64,000 bases of DNA from Marchantia polymorpha subsp. ruderalis (GCA_037833965.1 AP031354.1:26142001-26206000); one strand, 5' to 3'; counted from the first letter of the stretch, positions 9,934 through 21,839 are shown. Numbers and translations: made by a program. Notes: generated from the letters alone by a model not told the origin.

Positions 9934-12900
9934 CTACACGCCTGCACGGAACCACGCTACACTACACTCCGCGGAACCTGTACTACGTCTCCTGCGCGGC
10001 CGACTGCCGCGCACTAACTCCCTACCCTGCCAATCTTCCGCTCGACTGCGCAGTCCCAACCTCTGCAATGCCGCGGACACCTCCCCTTCGAGGGCGGACA
10101 TGGTATCCTGTGCCTTCGACAGAAAGGCATCGAGCTTCTTCGCTACCTTCCGCCGACTCCTACTGTCGCCTGACAACAACCCGGCTGCGCGCAATTCAAA
10201 CTCACGCAGTGTGAGTTTCTCCTGCGCCTTCACTTCCCAGTGGGCGTAGCCCTTGAGACAGTGGGCGACTCGCCTTGCCGTCTCCACCTTCGTGCGATCC
10301 GCCTCCTTCCTGCGATCCTCTTCAATTATCACTAATTGCGATTCTGCTTCAGCACGTTGCGCCCTCAATTCGCCACACTCTGACTGTAACCTGCGGATTA
10401 ACTCTTCATCCGCCTGCCGTGCGAGCTGACATTGTTCCAACAACCGCGTCTGTCGCACGAGCTCCTCTGACAAAATCCGATTCTGGGCCTGCTCAGAAAT
10501 GAGTGCTTCCTTGACCTTCACCTGCTCCTTGGTGAGCTCGCCCAGTTTCTCATCCTTCATCTTCTCGGAGTGCTTGTAGAATTTCTGATTAAGCTTGTAC
10601 TGACCCCACAAGCACGCATGCTTCTCCTTCAATTCCTTCAACTCCTGGTCCACTCTAGCTAATAGCTTGCTGGTGTGGACTTTAGTGCGAGTCCGCCTGC
10701 GCACTAACTCGATGTAAGATCCCGGCTGGAGTGGGTCGGCGTATTTATCGACCTTGCGATCCAAGTACCGCAGCAACGGAATCACCTGCTCAGAGAGCGC
10801 CGCCGCCGGCGCTCCAACAATTTCCTCCTCCTCCTCCTCGGTGTCTTCTGCTCCTGACATTTCTTCCGTGGAGCCTCCGTCGTCATCATCCGAATGGAGA
10901 ATTTCAGTCGCCATTGATTGCGTCGGCGACTGCCCCGAGTGGGGCTGCACGTCGTCGACGTGTGCTGCCTGCGAAGGCACGGCTGCAGCCTCGCTGCTCG
11001 TCGCCAAAATGTCCAAGGCGGAAGGCGAATGTACCCGTGCGGCATCCCCGTCTCTCGCTTGTTGATTGTCTACCGCATCCTCTCTGCCGCCGTCGTCCGC
11101 CGCCGAAGGCGATCGAGCGGAAGGTGGCTGCGCGGGGTTTGATTGCGCATCGCGCATCGAGATTTCATCCCGCGGACAGTCACTCCGCTCCTCCGTCTGC
11201 TGCTCCCTTGATCGGTCCGTGGGGGCTGTGCCCGGCCCGTGCGCAGGCGCATTTGCCGGCGCCTTGTCCGCCGCAGGCGTAGCGCCGCGGACATCTATCG
11301 CCGAAGGCGACATGGCCGGGGGCCGCACGCCCGATGTTCCTTGGCCTATAGGCCCTACCGCCGAAGGCGCATCTATCGGCGGACTTCCCGCCGATGGTGC
11401 GGCCTCCGCACGCTCTCTGCTCGTATCTCCTCGGCTCGAAGGCCCTGGCGCCGAAGGCGCAAATTGCGGCGCGTGGTGCGCCGGAGGGTCTGGCCCCGAG
11501 GGCCGGTGTCTCGTAGGCGGTTCTTCCGCCGGCTCCTTCCCCTTCCTACGTTGGAACGGGGATGATTCTTGCCTGTGCACAGGCGGCACGTGTGGAGGTG
11601 TCCTGTGCACAGGCGACCTGTGCACAAGTGAGCGCCTGTGCACAGGCAGACTGCTCCTTCCCACGCGTAAGCGTAGATCCACGTCCACTTGTGTTCGCCG
11701 GTCCGCGGAGGTTCGTCCGTCCGCGGAGGCTCGTCTGTGCGCAAACGGAACATCTGTCCGCATCGCACGTGGTAACTCCGGAGGCTCTTGGCCCGTAGGC
11801 GGCCTCTCTCCCGTCGAGGTTGCAGCGTGGCCCGTCGCTCCTGCGGTCGTCCGCGCTTCCTCATGCTTCTCTGGCGACGCACTTCCTTTCTCCGTCGCAA
11901 TCGTCGCCGTGTCCGCACTGTCAGCTGGTAACACCAGTCTGCGTGCCTTCTGCTTCGGCCGGCTGTATGGCTCGCACAGCGGCCGCGGTCGAATGGGAGC
12001 AGAGGGTTCTTGATGCTGCTCCTCTTCAGACTCTTCCCTCCATCGCCGCTTCCGCGGCACTCGTGCTGCAGGAGTGTGTCTCCCTTCGTCCCTCCGTCTT
12101 GATGGGGTAGAAGTCGGTGACTCCTCTGCATCAGTGTCGACCTCGTTCTCCCGCACATACTTCCCGGGATGGTCGATGGACAATGGCGGAAAATGTTCAA
12201 GCTCCGCCGCTGTCAAACAATTCCGCTGTCGATAAAAATTGATGAGGAAAGGAGAAAGATGGTTTAGAGTTCCCCCCTTCTCCTCAAACGCGTGCTGTCG
12301 CATCACCCTGTGCAGGATGCTCGCCCAGTGAATGGGAGTTCCCTCGATGACGCACTCCACAAAAGAGACCTGCCACAATGTGATGTAGCAGGCGCGGTGC
12401 GGCTGCAGTAATTGCATCAGCGCCGCGGACAAAGTCCGGCGAAATCGATCCTTGTAATCACGGGTCCTGTACCCATTCTTGGTAGACCTCCCGGTCTTGA
12501 ACAGCTCCACAAATTGCGCCTCTTCTTGCTTGGTCACCTTGATGCTCTCACTGTCGAAAAGGAGATGCCCTGGCATGCCAGCACATCTTCCCAACGCCTG
12601 TGCCCAATCTTGGACTGTCCACCGGTCAACATGCGGACGCAATCCGCGCGAGGGTGGTCCCTGTGGCTCTAGCCACTCGCGCACCATATTCGCACAGATG
12701 TAATTCCATCCCCATAGCAAGAAATCGAGCTTTCTTGCTATTAAGCGCTCCTCAAAAGCGCGCAGCCCGTTCTGCGGTAGGCGAAGTGGCACCATCCGCA
12801 ATCTGCTCGGTCTCGTCATTGCGTTCCTGGAGTTCGCTCGCCCGCTCATTCTACTTCCGCACTGCCCGCGTTTCTTTCTCTCTCGGCAAACTCTAATCGC

Positions 12901-13071
12901 CCTCAATTCCAAATCACGCGCACTCACTTCTCCCTCAATCAACAAGAAATCTCCTGTGCGACGACGTCGAGAATGTTCCGCAGCCAGCAGATGGATGCGC
13001 GCAGCGCGCACAAGAGATTGGAATCGCGAATTCAAGAATGGGACGTTCTCCGCCGCCCGGTCGAAGGTCAT
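9934..13071 (-). CDS. LTR-encoded 1045-residue protein of A1 (looks whole, function unknown)
   Basis: Start MTFDRAAENV. Residues 1-90 are basic. Residues 90-300 form a conserved W-rich globular region (FLLWGWNYICANMVREWL at 117-134, WTVQDWAQALGRCAG at 151-165, SFVECVIEGTPIHWASIL near 236-253, LNHLSPFLINFYR near 269-281). Residues 310-740 are Pro/Ser/Arg/Ala-rich with PVHR repeats. EQVIPLLRYLDRK is near 760. Residues about 790-970 are heptad-rich and predicted coiled coil. The C-terminus is Arg-rich and ends AWFRAGV. It has no RT, protease, integrase, signal peptide or membrane segment. The globular region loosely resembles the 'putative plant transposon protein' domain (PF20167), inferred from pattern only. 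Homologues sit in C and D LTRs. It lies in U3, upstream of the TATA box. Confidence 0.8.
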   Translation of the reverse strand: MTFDRAAENVPFLNSRFQSLVRAARIHLLAAEHSRRRRTGDFLLIEGEVSARDLELRAIRVCRERKKRGQCGSRMSGRANSRNAMTRPSRLRMVPLRLPQNGLRAFEERLIARKLDFLLWGWNYICANMVREWLEPQGPPSRGLRPHVDRWTVQDWAQALGRCAGMPGHLLFDSESIKVTKQEEAQFVELFKTGRSTKNGYRTRDYKDRFRRTLSAALMQLLQPHRACYITLWQVSFVECVIEGTPIHWASILHRVMRQHAFEEKGGTLNHLSPFLINFYRQRNCLTAAELEHFPPLSIDHPGKYVRENEVDTDAEESPTSTPSRRRDEGRHTPAARVPRKRRWREESEEEQHQEPSAPIRPRPLCEPYSRPKQKARRLVLPADSADTATIATEKGSASPEKHEEARTTAGATGHAATSTGERPPTGQEPPELPRAMRTDVPFAHRRASADGRTSADRRTQVDVDLRLRVGRSSLPVHRRSLVHRSPVHRTPPHVPPVHRQESSPFQRRKGKEPAEEPPTRHRPSGPDPPAHHAPQFAPSAPGPSSRGDTSRERAEAAPSAGSPPIDAPSAVGPIGQGTSGVRPPAMSPSAIDVRGATPAADKAPANAPAHGPGTAPTDRSREQQTEERSDCPRDEISMRDAQSNPAQPPSARSPSAADDGGREDAVDNQQARDGDAARVHSPSALDILATSSEAAAVPSQAAHVDDVQPHSGQSPTQSMATEILHSDDDDGGSTEEMSGAEDTEEEEEEIVGAPAAALSEQVIPLLRYLDRKVDKYADPLQPGSYIELVRRRTRTKVHTSKLLARVDQELKELKEKHACLWGQYKLNQKFYKHSEKMKDEKLGELTKEQVKVKEALISEQAQNRILSEELVRQTRLLEQCQLARQADEELIRRLQSECGELRAQRAEAESQLVIIEEDRRKEADRTKVETARRVAHCLKGYAHWEVKAQEKLTLREFELRAAGLLSGDSRSRRKVAKKLDAFLSKAQDTMSALEGEVSAALQRLGLRSRAEDWQGRELVRGSRPRRRRSTGSAECSVAWFRAGV

Positions 13072-14314
13072 GGTCGGCTCTTGGTTGTGAAGAACGTCTC
13101 ACTTGATGGCCGCGCCGGCTGTACGCTGGAACGGTCTTCGCTCTCACGCGCGGCTTCACGCTCCGCCGTCGTCGATTAAACTCTCACGCTCGAATTGGCG
13201 GATTTGAACTCCGCGAGCGTGTCACCCTGCGGACATGGGGGCGTAACGCCGAAGGCGAGTTTTCCGCCTTGCGCGGTACACTTGTTCGTACCGCCCCTCG
13301 GCCAATCCCCCTCTGCCTTGACGCGTGTGTCCGTATGTCGGACAAAAGTTCAACTCCCGCCTGTGCGCAGGCAGGAGCCTCGGCGGATTCTCCGCCGGCA
13401 CGGAACTTCATCCTCCTGTGCACAGGCGTTCGCCTGTGCGCAGGCGAATTCCGTGCGCTACGTCGCGCTGGCGCGGAAGGCGTTGACCGTGGTCAGCCGT
13501 CTCCGTCCAGTCTGTCCGTTCCTTGTCTCTTCGTCGGCGCTTCCGCCGCCGCAACTCCGTCCGTCCAAGAGCGCATCCACCCTTCCCGTCCGCATGGTCC
13601 GTACCGATTTGATTACTCTGGCGGCTCTTCCGACGTACGCGGCGCCGCGCTGGCGCGGAAGGCGCCGTACACTTCTACCTCACAAGGCGCATTTCTAGGG
13701 CCCAAGGCGGATTTTCCGCCGACGCCGAAGCGCCTGTGCACAGGCGGGCGCCTGTGCGTAGGCGGACTTCGCGCCTCCCCTAACCCTACTTCGCCTGTGC
13801 ACAGGCGAACGCCTTCGTCCGCGCATAGGACAAAACTTGATTCCCCCTTCCGCGTAGGCGGAATTCGCGCCGGTGGCGAACTCTTTCCGCCGTAGGCGAC
13901 CGCCTCCGTTTCTTCCAATAGCGATAACTCCCTAAGTCCTCATCCGTTCCAAGCGTTCTTGGGCTCGTTGGAATCAGTGCGTCGAGCTCTTTCCAACGGG
14001 ACCCTAACTTGGTCAAGGCGCCCGAGGGTTGACCTAATTACGGGGGGTTTCCCTACAGCCGCGGACGCAACCTCCGAAGGCGGGTTCTGCGCCTTGCGCC
14101 GTAGAGATCCTAACTGCAGAGCTCGCAGGGAATGTGGTGCCTGTCCTTACTGCTGCACCCCAAATCCCTGATTCTACAAGATCTCTCGAGAATCCCCGCG
14201 ATATTCCGGATTCACTCTGTTTTGATGTACCGAAGGCTATTTACAATGCTGCCAGGGTACAGTTTTCCAAAAATGTTTTAATTTCCTCAAAATTGCCAAA
14301 AGTGGGGTACCACA

Positions 14315-16552
14315 GAGAGCGAAAGGGAGAACGTTTGTGTGTGCAGAAAACGCAATGTCGAAGGTCCCCCAGCTGCGAGTGTCTCCACTCAGGGTGCCGC
14401 AGATCGGTCTACGCGCATTTCAAGATGTGCTGATGGGGCTGAAGCTCAATTTCCTCCTGTGGGGATGGAACTGGACATGTCCGGAGATGGTGCGCGAGTA
14501 TCTGCAGGAGAGACACAAGCCCTCACGCAGATTCCGTCCACATCCAGAAAGATGGGACATTTGTGACTGGGCGCAGGTGTTGGGCAGGTGTGCCGGCGAG
14601 GAAGGGTATCTCCTCTTCGAGGCCGATAGCGTGAAGGTGTCCCAGGAGGAAGAAATCTCCTACAATGAGCTTTTCAAAGTTGCCAGGCATCCCAAGAACG
14701 GTTTCCGGACACGGGATTACAAAGATCGATTGCGGAGAAATGTCGCGACTGCATTGTTGCAGATATTGCAGCCGACCAAGACCGCTTACATGCATGGTTG
14801 GCAGGTAGGATTTGTGGAGCTAGTGTTGTCAGGAGCTCCAGTGCATTGGGCACGGCTCCTGTGGAAGGTGACGCGCCAACATGCGCAAGAAGAGAGAGGA
14901 GGAACCCTCAATCATCTTTCGCCTTACCTGATTGTGTTTTATCGGGCGATGGGATGTTTGACAAATTCAGAGCGGACACAGTTTCCGCTGCTGACACGGA
15001 GCTATCCAGGTAGATACTCACGGGAGGCCGAAGTAGACACGGATCCGGACGAGGAACCTGCCAGTCCGCCTCCGGCTCCGCCCCCAGCAAGAGCAGCAGA
15101 AGAACGTCGAAGCAAGCGCCTTCCGCGAAAGCGGAAGTGGGATGAGAGACCTGAGGACAGGCAGCCGGAAGCGCCAGCTGCGCCGACTCGTAGTCGGCCC
15201 ACCAACGAGCCTCACAGCCGACCAAAACAGAGGGCACGCAATATGCCAACTAGTACTGAGGAGACCGGACGTACTCCGGTCCGGCGGAATCCCACGCAGG
15301 AGGAGATAATCGCGCAGATTCTGGGGAAGTCGACAAATACCTCTGCGCAGAAGGCACCAATGCCTTCGGAAGAAGACGGACGAACTGACAGTCGGCCGAC
15401 TATGAGTCGGGCGACTGAAGGTCGACAAACGGAAGGAAGGCCGATTGAGCGGCGCGTTGAAAGCAGGCCGGAAGCAGAAGAGAGTTTGGCTGACGAGCCA
15501 ACAACCCTCAGAGGGTCGTCTTCGGCAGAAGGCACTTCTGGGAAAACGCCGCCAGCAAGCAGGCCAAGTGGAGTGAAGACGCGCAGGGTGTATCCGACTG
15601 CCAGTCGGACAACTGCTAGTCGGCCGACTGCGAGTCGGTCAACAGAGAGTCGGCCAGATTCGCCGACTGCGAGACGGACAGGGCCGGCGACCAGTGTGCG
15701 GACGCCTTCGGCGGACGCACCTCCAGCGAAGACACCTTCCGCGCAGATCGCGCCGGAAGGGCAGGCAGCGGAAGCGGGCGGTGCAAAGGTGACAAAAGTC
15801 ACTGCGGCGTCGACCCCTTCGGAAACCGAAGATCGAGCCGGAACAGGGGCTCAAGCAGTGGGATCCCCCACTGCCTTGGATATTTTAGCAGGGAGTGGAG
15901 CGGCAGTCGCGGCGGAAGCTGCTGCGTGCCACAGTTCCAGGGAGTCGCCAAGGGATTCGGTGGCGACAGAAATCCTCGAAACGGAGGATGAGACGAGCTC
16001 GGAAGAGCAGGAAGCGGATTCTGTGCAGAAAACGCCAACACGGGTGTTGTGCGAGCAGATAGTCCCACTCCTGCGATATCTGGATCGCAAGACATCCAAG
16101 TACTCGGGTACCGGAAAACCGCAGTCTTATGTGGAGACTGTCAAGCGCAGGACGAGGAGCAAGGTGGCCACTTGGGCCTCTAGGTGCCAAGTATTGCAGG
16201 ATAGGAACACTACCCTCCGACAACACCTGGCGGTCACACAGAAGCTATACCAAACCTTGCAGCAGCAGAGGGAGGATGCGGCGACGAAAAACCAGGCGGA
16301 TGCCAAGCTAATACGGGCAAAGATCGAGTCGGAATTGCAGGAAGAGCGGAGGCAAAACCGCATCTTAGCAGCAGAGCTTGCGCGCCAGACGCGCGCCTTA
16401 GAAGAAAGTCAAAGAACACGCAAGGAGGATGAGGAGTTGTTGCGCAACTTGCAATCCGAGTGCTCGGATTTGAGGGCGCAGCGCGCAGATGCGGAAATGC
16501 AGCTAGCAGAGGTGGAAGGCAGCTGCCGGGCGCGAGAAGAGTTGGCGACGCG
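14315..16552 (+). mobile_element. C-family LTR C(+), upstream piece (interrupted fossil)
   Basis: The left part of this LTR lies beyond element A1, which is inserted at 14314/14315, and outside the window. The piece contains most of the family C LTR reading frame. Element E interrupts it at 16553, with the target duplication ACGCG at 16548-16552 and 43256-43260. The LTR resumes at 43256 and ends at 44556. Only one LTR of this copy can be seen, so solo or full length is undecided. Confidence 0.8.
14316..16552 (+). pseudogene. C(+) LTR-encoded ORF, main piece (split by A1 and E)
   Basis: Open from the A1 junction through to the E junction; an ATG lies at 14355 (MSKVPQLRV) but the frame is open upstream, as expected if A1 removed the true start. 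In order it shows SPLRVPQIGLRAFQ, the W-rich domain (FLLWGWNWTCPEMVREY, WDICDWAQVLGRCAG), VHWARLLWKVTRQHAQ, LNHLSPYLIVFYR, then a long linker rich in SRPT/TESR repeats, SPTALDILAG, CEQIVPLLRYLDRK, and the start of the coiled coil. It is the same protein family as the A LTR ORF. The gene is split twice by insertions. Function is unknown. Confidence 0.8.
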
Positions 16553-17452
16553 TGTGAGCCTAAACTCCCCACCCTTCAGCGTTTGTAGTCCAGGTGGGGG
16601 TTCGAGCTCCCATAATCTAACTTCTCTGATCTCAACCATGTGGTCAAAGTGTATTCAAGACAATGAGATCATAACACTTGCTCTTTCACAGACAATTTAT
16701 CCAGAATTGAAAATAATAACTTGCTGTCTGCTATCTCCACAAGAGCAGCAGACAAGCTCTTTGTTACATAAAGATCTAACCCAACTCTGGGTAACTTTCT
16801 CAATACCACAGCCGCTGTGGTCTATCCTAGCTCCGAGTTCCACTACCAATTCCTACTCAGATTCCACTCTCCCTTTTCAGTTTCAAATTCAGATCCCGAC
16901 TGTCAGATTTTGGTCTCAGATTTCGCTTCACTCTCAGCTCCCACTCATAGATTACACTTCAATCTCAGATCCCATTCTCAGGTCTTCCACTCACAGATGT
17001 CACTTCAATTTCGGATCCCACTCACAGATTACACTTCAATCTCAGCTCCCACTCATAGATTACACTTCAATCTCAGCTCCCACTCACAGATTACACTTCA
17101 ATCTCAGATCCCGATCTAATTTCACACTCAGATACAACTCTCCACCCACGAGAGTTTGCTTCCTCTTCCTTCGAACTCTCCACACTCTATCCTCCTACCG
17201 ATCCCACCCGCGTCTCCGCACAATGGCACACCACACGATCCAGCTCGCGCACACTGGTACACTGGTACACTCCAGCTCTCCGCCCCAAGGCCGAACTCCC
17301 CACCAGGTCTCAGCTTCCAGGCCGAACACACCACAGCCTGCCTTAATGCCCCACCCGCAATGATGGGTCACACCTACTTCCCATGCGCGACTTTATGCCC
17401 CGCCGTCTCTGCCACACCAACTTGACTTCACGCCGCCGCCACTGCCAAACCT
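16553..17452 (-). repeat. Element E 3' LTR, left piece
   Basis: Aligns to 40934-41833 with about three differences. It is interrupted after AACCT (17448-17452) by element A2, and the rest of this LTR resumes at 34248. It includes the 31-bp minisatellite at about 16933-17134. Confidence 0.88.
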
Positions 17453-18698
17453 TGTGGTACCCCACTTTTGGCAATTTTGAGGAAATTAAAACATTTTTGG
17501 AAAACTGTACCCTGGCAGCATTGTAAATAGCCTTCGGTACATCAAAACAGAGTGAATCCGGAAGATCGCGGGGATTCTCGAGGGATCTTGTAGAATCTGG
17601 GATTTGGGGTGCAGCAGTAAGGACAGGCACCACCCTCCCTGCGAGCTCTGCAGTTAGGACCCCTACGACGCAAGGCGCAAAACCCGCCTTCGGAGGTTGC
17701 GTCCGCGGCGGTAGGGAAATCCTCCCTAATTAGTTCAACCCTCGGGCGCCTTGACCAAGTTAGGGTCCCGTTGGAAAGAGCTCGACGCACTGATTCCAAC
17801 GAGTCCAAGAACGCTTGGAACGGATGAGGACTTAGGGAGTTATCACTATTGGGAGAAACAGAGGCGGTCGCCTACGGCGGAAAGAGTTCGCCACCGGCGC
17901 GAATTCCGCCTGCGCGGAAGGGGGAATCAAGTTTTGTCCTATGCGCGGACGAAGGCGTTCGCCTGTGCACAGGCGAAGTAGGGTTAGGGGAGGCGCAAAG
18001 CCCGCCTACGCACAGGCGTTTGCCTGTGCACAGGCGCTTCGGCGTCGGCGGAAAATCCGCCTTGGGCCCTAGAAATGCGCCTTGTGAGGTAGAAAGTGTA
18101 CGGCGCCTTCCGCGCCAGCGCGGCGCCGCGTACGGCGGAAGAGCCGCCAGAGTAATCAAATCGGTACGGACCATGCGGACGGGACGGGTGGATGCGCTCT
18201 TGACGGACGGAGTTGCGGCGGCGGAAGCGCCGACGAAGAGACAAGGAACGGACAGACTGGACGGAGACGGCTGACCACGGTCAACGCCTTCCGCGCCAGC
18301 GCAGCGCCGCGCACGAAATTCGCCTGCGCACAGGCGAACGCCTGTGCACAGGAGGATGTTCAAGTTCCGCGCCGGCGGAGAATCCGCCGAGGAGTCTGCC
18401 TGCGCACAGGCAGGAGTTGAACTTTTGTCCGACATGCGGACACACGCGTCAAGGCAGAGGGGGATTGGCCGAGGGGCGGTACGAACAAGTGTACCGCGCA
18501 AGGCGGAAAACTCGCCTTCGGCGCTACGCCCCCATGTCCGCGGGGTAATACGCTCGCGGAGTTCAAATCCGCCAATTCGAGCGTGAGAGTTTAATCGACG
18601 ACGGCGGAGCGTGAAGCCGCGCGTGAGAGCGAAGACCGTTCCAGCGTACAGCCGGCGCGGCCATCAAGTGAGACGTTCTTCACGAGCAAGAGCCGACC

Positions 18699-21600
18699 AT
18701 GACCTTCGACCGGGCGGCGGAGAACGTCCCATTCTTGAATTCGCGATTCCAATCTCTTGTGCGCGCTGCGCGCATCCATCTGCTGGCTGCTGAACACTCT
18801 CGACGTCGTCGCACAGGAGATTTCTTGTTGATTGAGGGAGAAGTGAATGCGCGTGATTTGGAATTTAGGGCGATTAGAGTTTGCCGAGAGAGAAAGGCGC
18901 TCGGGCGGTGCGGAAGTAAAATGAGCGGGCGAGCGAACCCCAGGAACGCAATGACGAGACCGAGCAGATTGCGGATGGTGCCACTTCGCCTACCACAGAA
19001 CGGGCTGCGCGCTTTCGAGGAGCGCTTAATAGCAAGAAAGCTCGATTTCTTGCTATGGGGATGGAACTACATCTGTGCGAATATGGTGCGCGAGTGGCTA
19101 GAGCCACAGGGACCACCCTCGCGCGGATTGCGTCCGCATGTTGATCGGTGGACAGTCCAAGATTGGGCACAGGCGTTGGGAAGATGTGCTGGCATGCCAG
19201 GGCATCTCCTTTTCGACAGTGAGAGCATCAAGGTGACCAAGCAGGAAGAGGCGCAATTTGTGGAGCTGTTCAAGACCGGGAGGTCTACCAAGAATGGGTA
19301 CAGGACCCGTGATTACAAGGATCGATTTCGCCGGACTTTGTCCGCGGCGCTGATGCAACTACTTCAGCCGCACCGCGCCTGCTACATCACATTGTGGCAG
19401 GTCTCTTTTGTGGAGTGCGTCATCGAGGGAACTCCAATTCACTGGGCGAGCATCCTGCACAGGGTGATGCGACAGCACGCGTTTGAGGAGAAGGGAGGAA
19501 CTCTAAACCATCTTTCTCCTTTCCTCATCAATTTTTATCGACAGCGGAATTGTTTGACAGCGGCGGAGCTTGAACATTTTCCGCCATTGTCCATCGACCA
19601 TCCCGGGAAGTATGTGCGGGAGAATGAGGTCGACACTGATGCAGAGGAGGCACCGACTTCTACCCCATCAAGGCGGAGGGACGAAGGGAGACACACTCCT
19701 GCAGCACGAGTGCCGCGGAAGCGGCGATGGAGGGAAGAGTCTGAAGAGGAGCAGCATCAAGAACCCTCTGCTCCCATTCGACCGCGGCCGCTGTGCGAGT
19801 CCTACAGCCGGCCGAAGCAGAAGGCACGCAGACTGGTATTACCAGCCGACAGTGCGGACACGGCGACGATTGCGACGGAGAAAGGAAGTGCGTCGCCAGA
19901 GGAGCATGAGGAAGCGCGGACGACCGCAGGAGCGACGGGCCACGCTGCAACCTCGACGGGAGAGAGGCCGCCTACGGGCCAAGGGCCTCCGGAGTTACCA
20001 CGTGCGATGCGGACAGATGTTCCGTTTGCGCACAGACGAGCCTCCGCGGACGGACGAGCCTCCGCGGACAGGCGATCACAAGTGGACGTGGATCTACGCT
20101 TACGCGTGGGAAGGAGCAGTCCGCCTGTGCACAGGCGCTCACCTGTGCACAGGTCGCCTGTGCACAGGACACCTCCACACGTGCCGCCTGTGCACAGGCA
20201 AGAATCACCCCCGTTCCAACGTAGGAAGGGGAAGGAGCCGGCGGAAGAACCGCCTACGAGACACCCGCCCTCGGGGCCAGACCCTCCGGCGCACCACGCG
20301 CCGCAATTTGCGCCTTTGGCGCCAGGGCCTTCGAGCCGAGGAGATACGAGCAGGGAGCGTGCGGAGGCCGCACCATCGGCGGGAAGTCCGCCGATAGATG
20401 CGCCTTCGGCGGTAGGGCCTATAGGCCAAGGGACATCGGGCGAGCGGCCCCCGGCCATGTCGCCTTCGGCGATGGATGTCTGCGGCGCTACGCCTGCGGC
20501 GGACAAGGCGCCGGCAATTGCGCCTGCGCACGGGCCGGGCACAGCCCCCACGGACCGATCAAGGGAGCAGCAACAGACGGAGGAGCGGAGTGACTGTCCG
20601 CGGGATGAGATTTCGATGCGCGATGCGCAATCAAACCCCGCGCAGCCACCCTCCGCTCGACCGCCTTCGGCGGCGGGCGACGGCGGCAGAGAGGACGCGG
20701 TAGACAACCAACAAGCGAGAGACGGGGATGCCGCACGGGTACATTCGCCTTCCGCCTTAGACATTTTGGCGACGAGCAGCGAGGCTGCAGCCGTGCCTTC
20801 GCAGGCAGGACACGTCGATGACGTGCAGCCCCACTCGGGGCAGTCGCCGACGCAATCAATGGTGACTGAAATTCTCCACTCGGATGATGACGACGGAGGC
20901 TCCACGGAAGAAATGTCAGGAGCAGAAGACACCAAGGAGGAGGAGGAGGAAATTGTTGGAGCGCCGGCGGCGGCGCTCTTTGAGCAGGTGATTCCGTTGC
21001 TGAGGTACTTGGATCGCAAGGTCGATAAATACGCCGACCCACTCCAGCCGGGATCTTACATCGAGTTAGTGCGCAGGCGGACTCGCACTAAAGTCCACAC
21101 CAGCAAGCTATTAGCTAGAGTGGACCAGGAGTTGAGGGAATTGAAGGAGAAGCATGCATGCTTGTGGGGTCAGTACAAACTTAATCAGAAATTCTACAAG
21201 CACTCCGAGAAGATGAAGGAGGAAAAACTGGACGAGCTCACCAAGGAGCAGGTGAAGGTCAAGGAAGCACTCATTTCTGAGCAGGCCCAGAATCGGATTT
21301 TGTCAGAGGAGCTCGTGCGACAGACGCGGTTGTTGGAACAATGTTAGCTCGCACGGCAGGCGGATGAAGAGTTAATCCGCAGGTTACAGTCAGAGTGTGG
21401 CGAATTGAGAGCGCAACGTGCTGAAGCCGAATCGCAATTAGTGATAATTGAAGAGGATCGCAGGAAGGAGGCGGATCGCACGAAGGTGGAGACGGCGAGG
21501 CGTGTCGCCCACTGTCTCAAGGGCTACGCCCACTGGGAAGTGAAGGCGCAGGAGAAACTCACACTGCGTGAGTTTGAATTGCGCGCAGCCGGGTTGTTGT

Positions 21601-21839
21601 CAGGCGACAGTAGGAGTCGGCGGAAGGTAGCAAAGAAGCTCGATGCCTTTCTGTCGAAGGCACAGGATACCATGTCCGCCCTCGAAGTGGAGGTGTCCGC
21701 GGCGTTGCAGCGTTTGGGACTGCGCAGTCGAGCGGAAGATTGGCAGGGTAGGGAGTTAGTGCGCGGCAGTCGGCCGCGCAGGAGACGTAGTATAGGTTCC
21801 GCGGAGTGTAGTGTAGCGTGGTTCCGTGCAGGCGTGTAG
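18699..21839 (+). pseudogene. LTR-encoded ORF in A2 5' LTR (about one break)
   Basis: Same 1046-codon frame as in the second A2 LTR, differing by about ten residues. It carries about one break and is therefore listed as a fossil. Domain order is as described for the A1 copy: basic N-terminus, W-rich globular domain, Pro/Ser/Arg linker with PVHR repeats, EQVIPLLRYLDRK block, coiled coil, Arg-rich end. Confidence 0.85.

Larger units (their letters stand above)
1809..14314 (-). mobile_element. Element A1, Ty3/gypsy-type retrotransposon with giant coding LTR
   Basis: On the minus strand: 5' LTR 8921-14314, primer site 8881-8898, Gag-PR 6003-8834, RT-RH-IN 3162-5993, polypurine tract 3125-3141, 3' LTR from 3124. 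The 3' LTR is cut at 1808/1809 by another A copy (A3) and continues off the window. It is inserted in the C(+) LTR; the right flank is GAGAG (14315-14319) and the left target copy is outside the window. All coding regions look whole, and the two LTRs are nearly identical over their shared 1.3 kb, so it is young. Confidence 0.9.
8921..14314 (-). repeat. A1 5' LTR (5394 bp) with internal ORF
   Basis: On the minus strand it runs from TGTGGTACC at 14314 to TTATTACA at 8921. U3 holds about 1.24 kb of non-coding palindrome-rich sequence, then a 1045-codon ORF (9934-13071), then a TATA box at 9889-9897. R-U5 follows, about 950 nt, with an internal duplication and an (AC)n run at 9118-9140. The ends are confirmed by the solo copy at 48396-53750, which has a target duplication. 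Confidence 0.9.

Noticed and set aside
16553-17363. Frame running from the C(+) ORF into the E LTR, and a similar frame at 40641-41744
   Set aside because: The part after 16552 is E LTR minisatellite read by chance; the same text at 41000-41744 is joined to a different upstream sequence.
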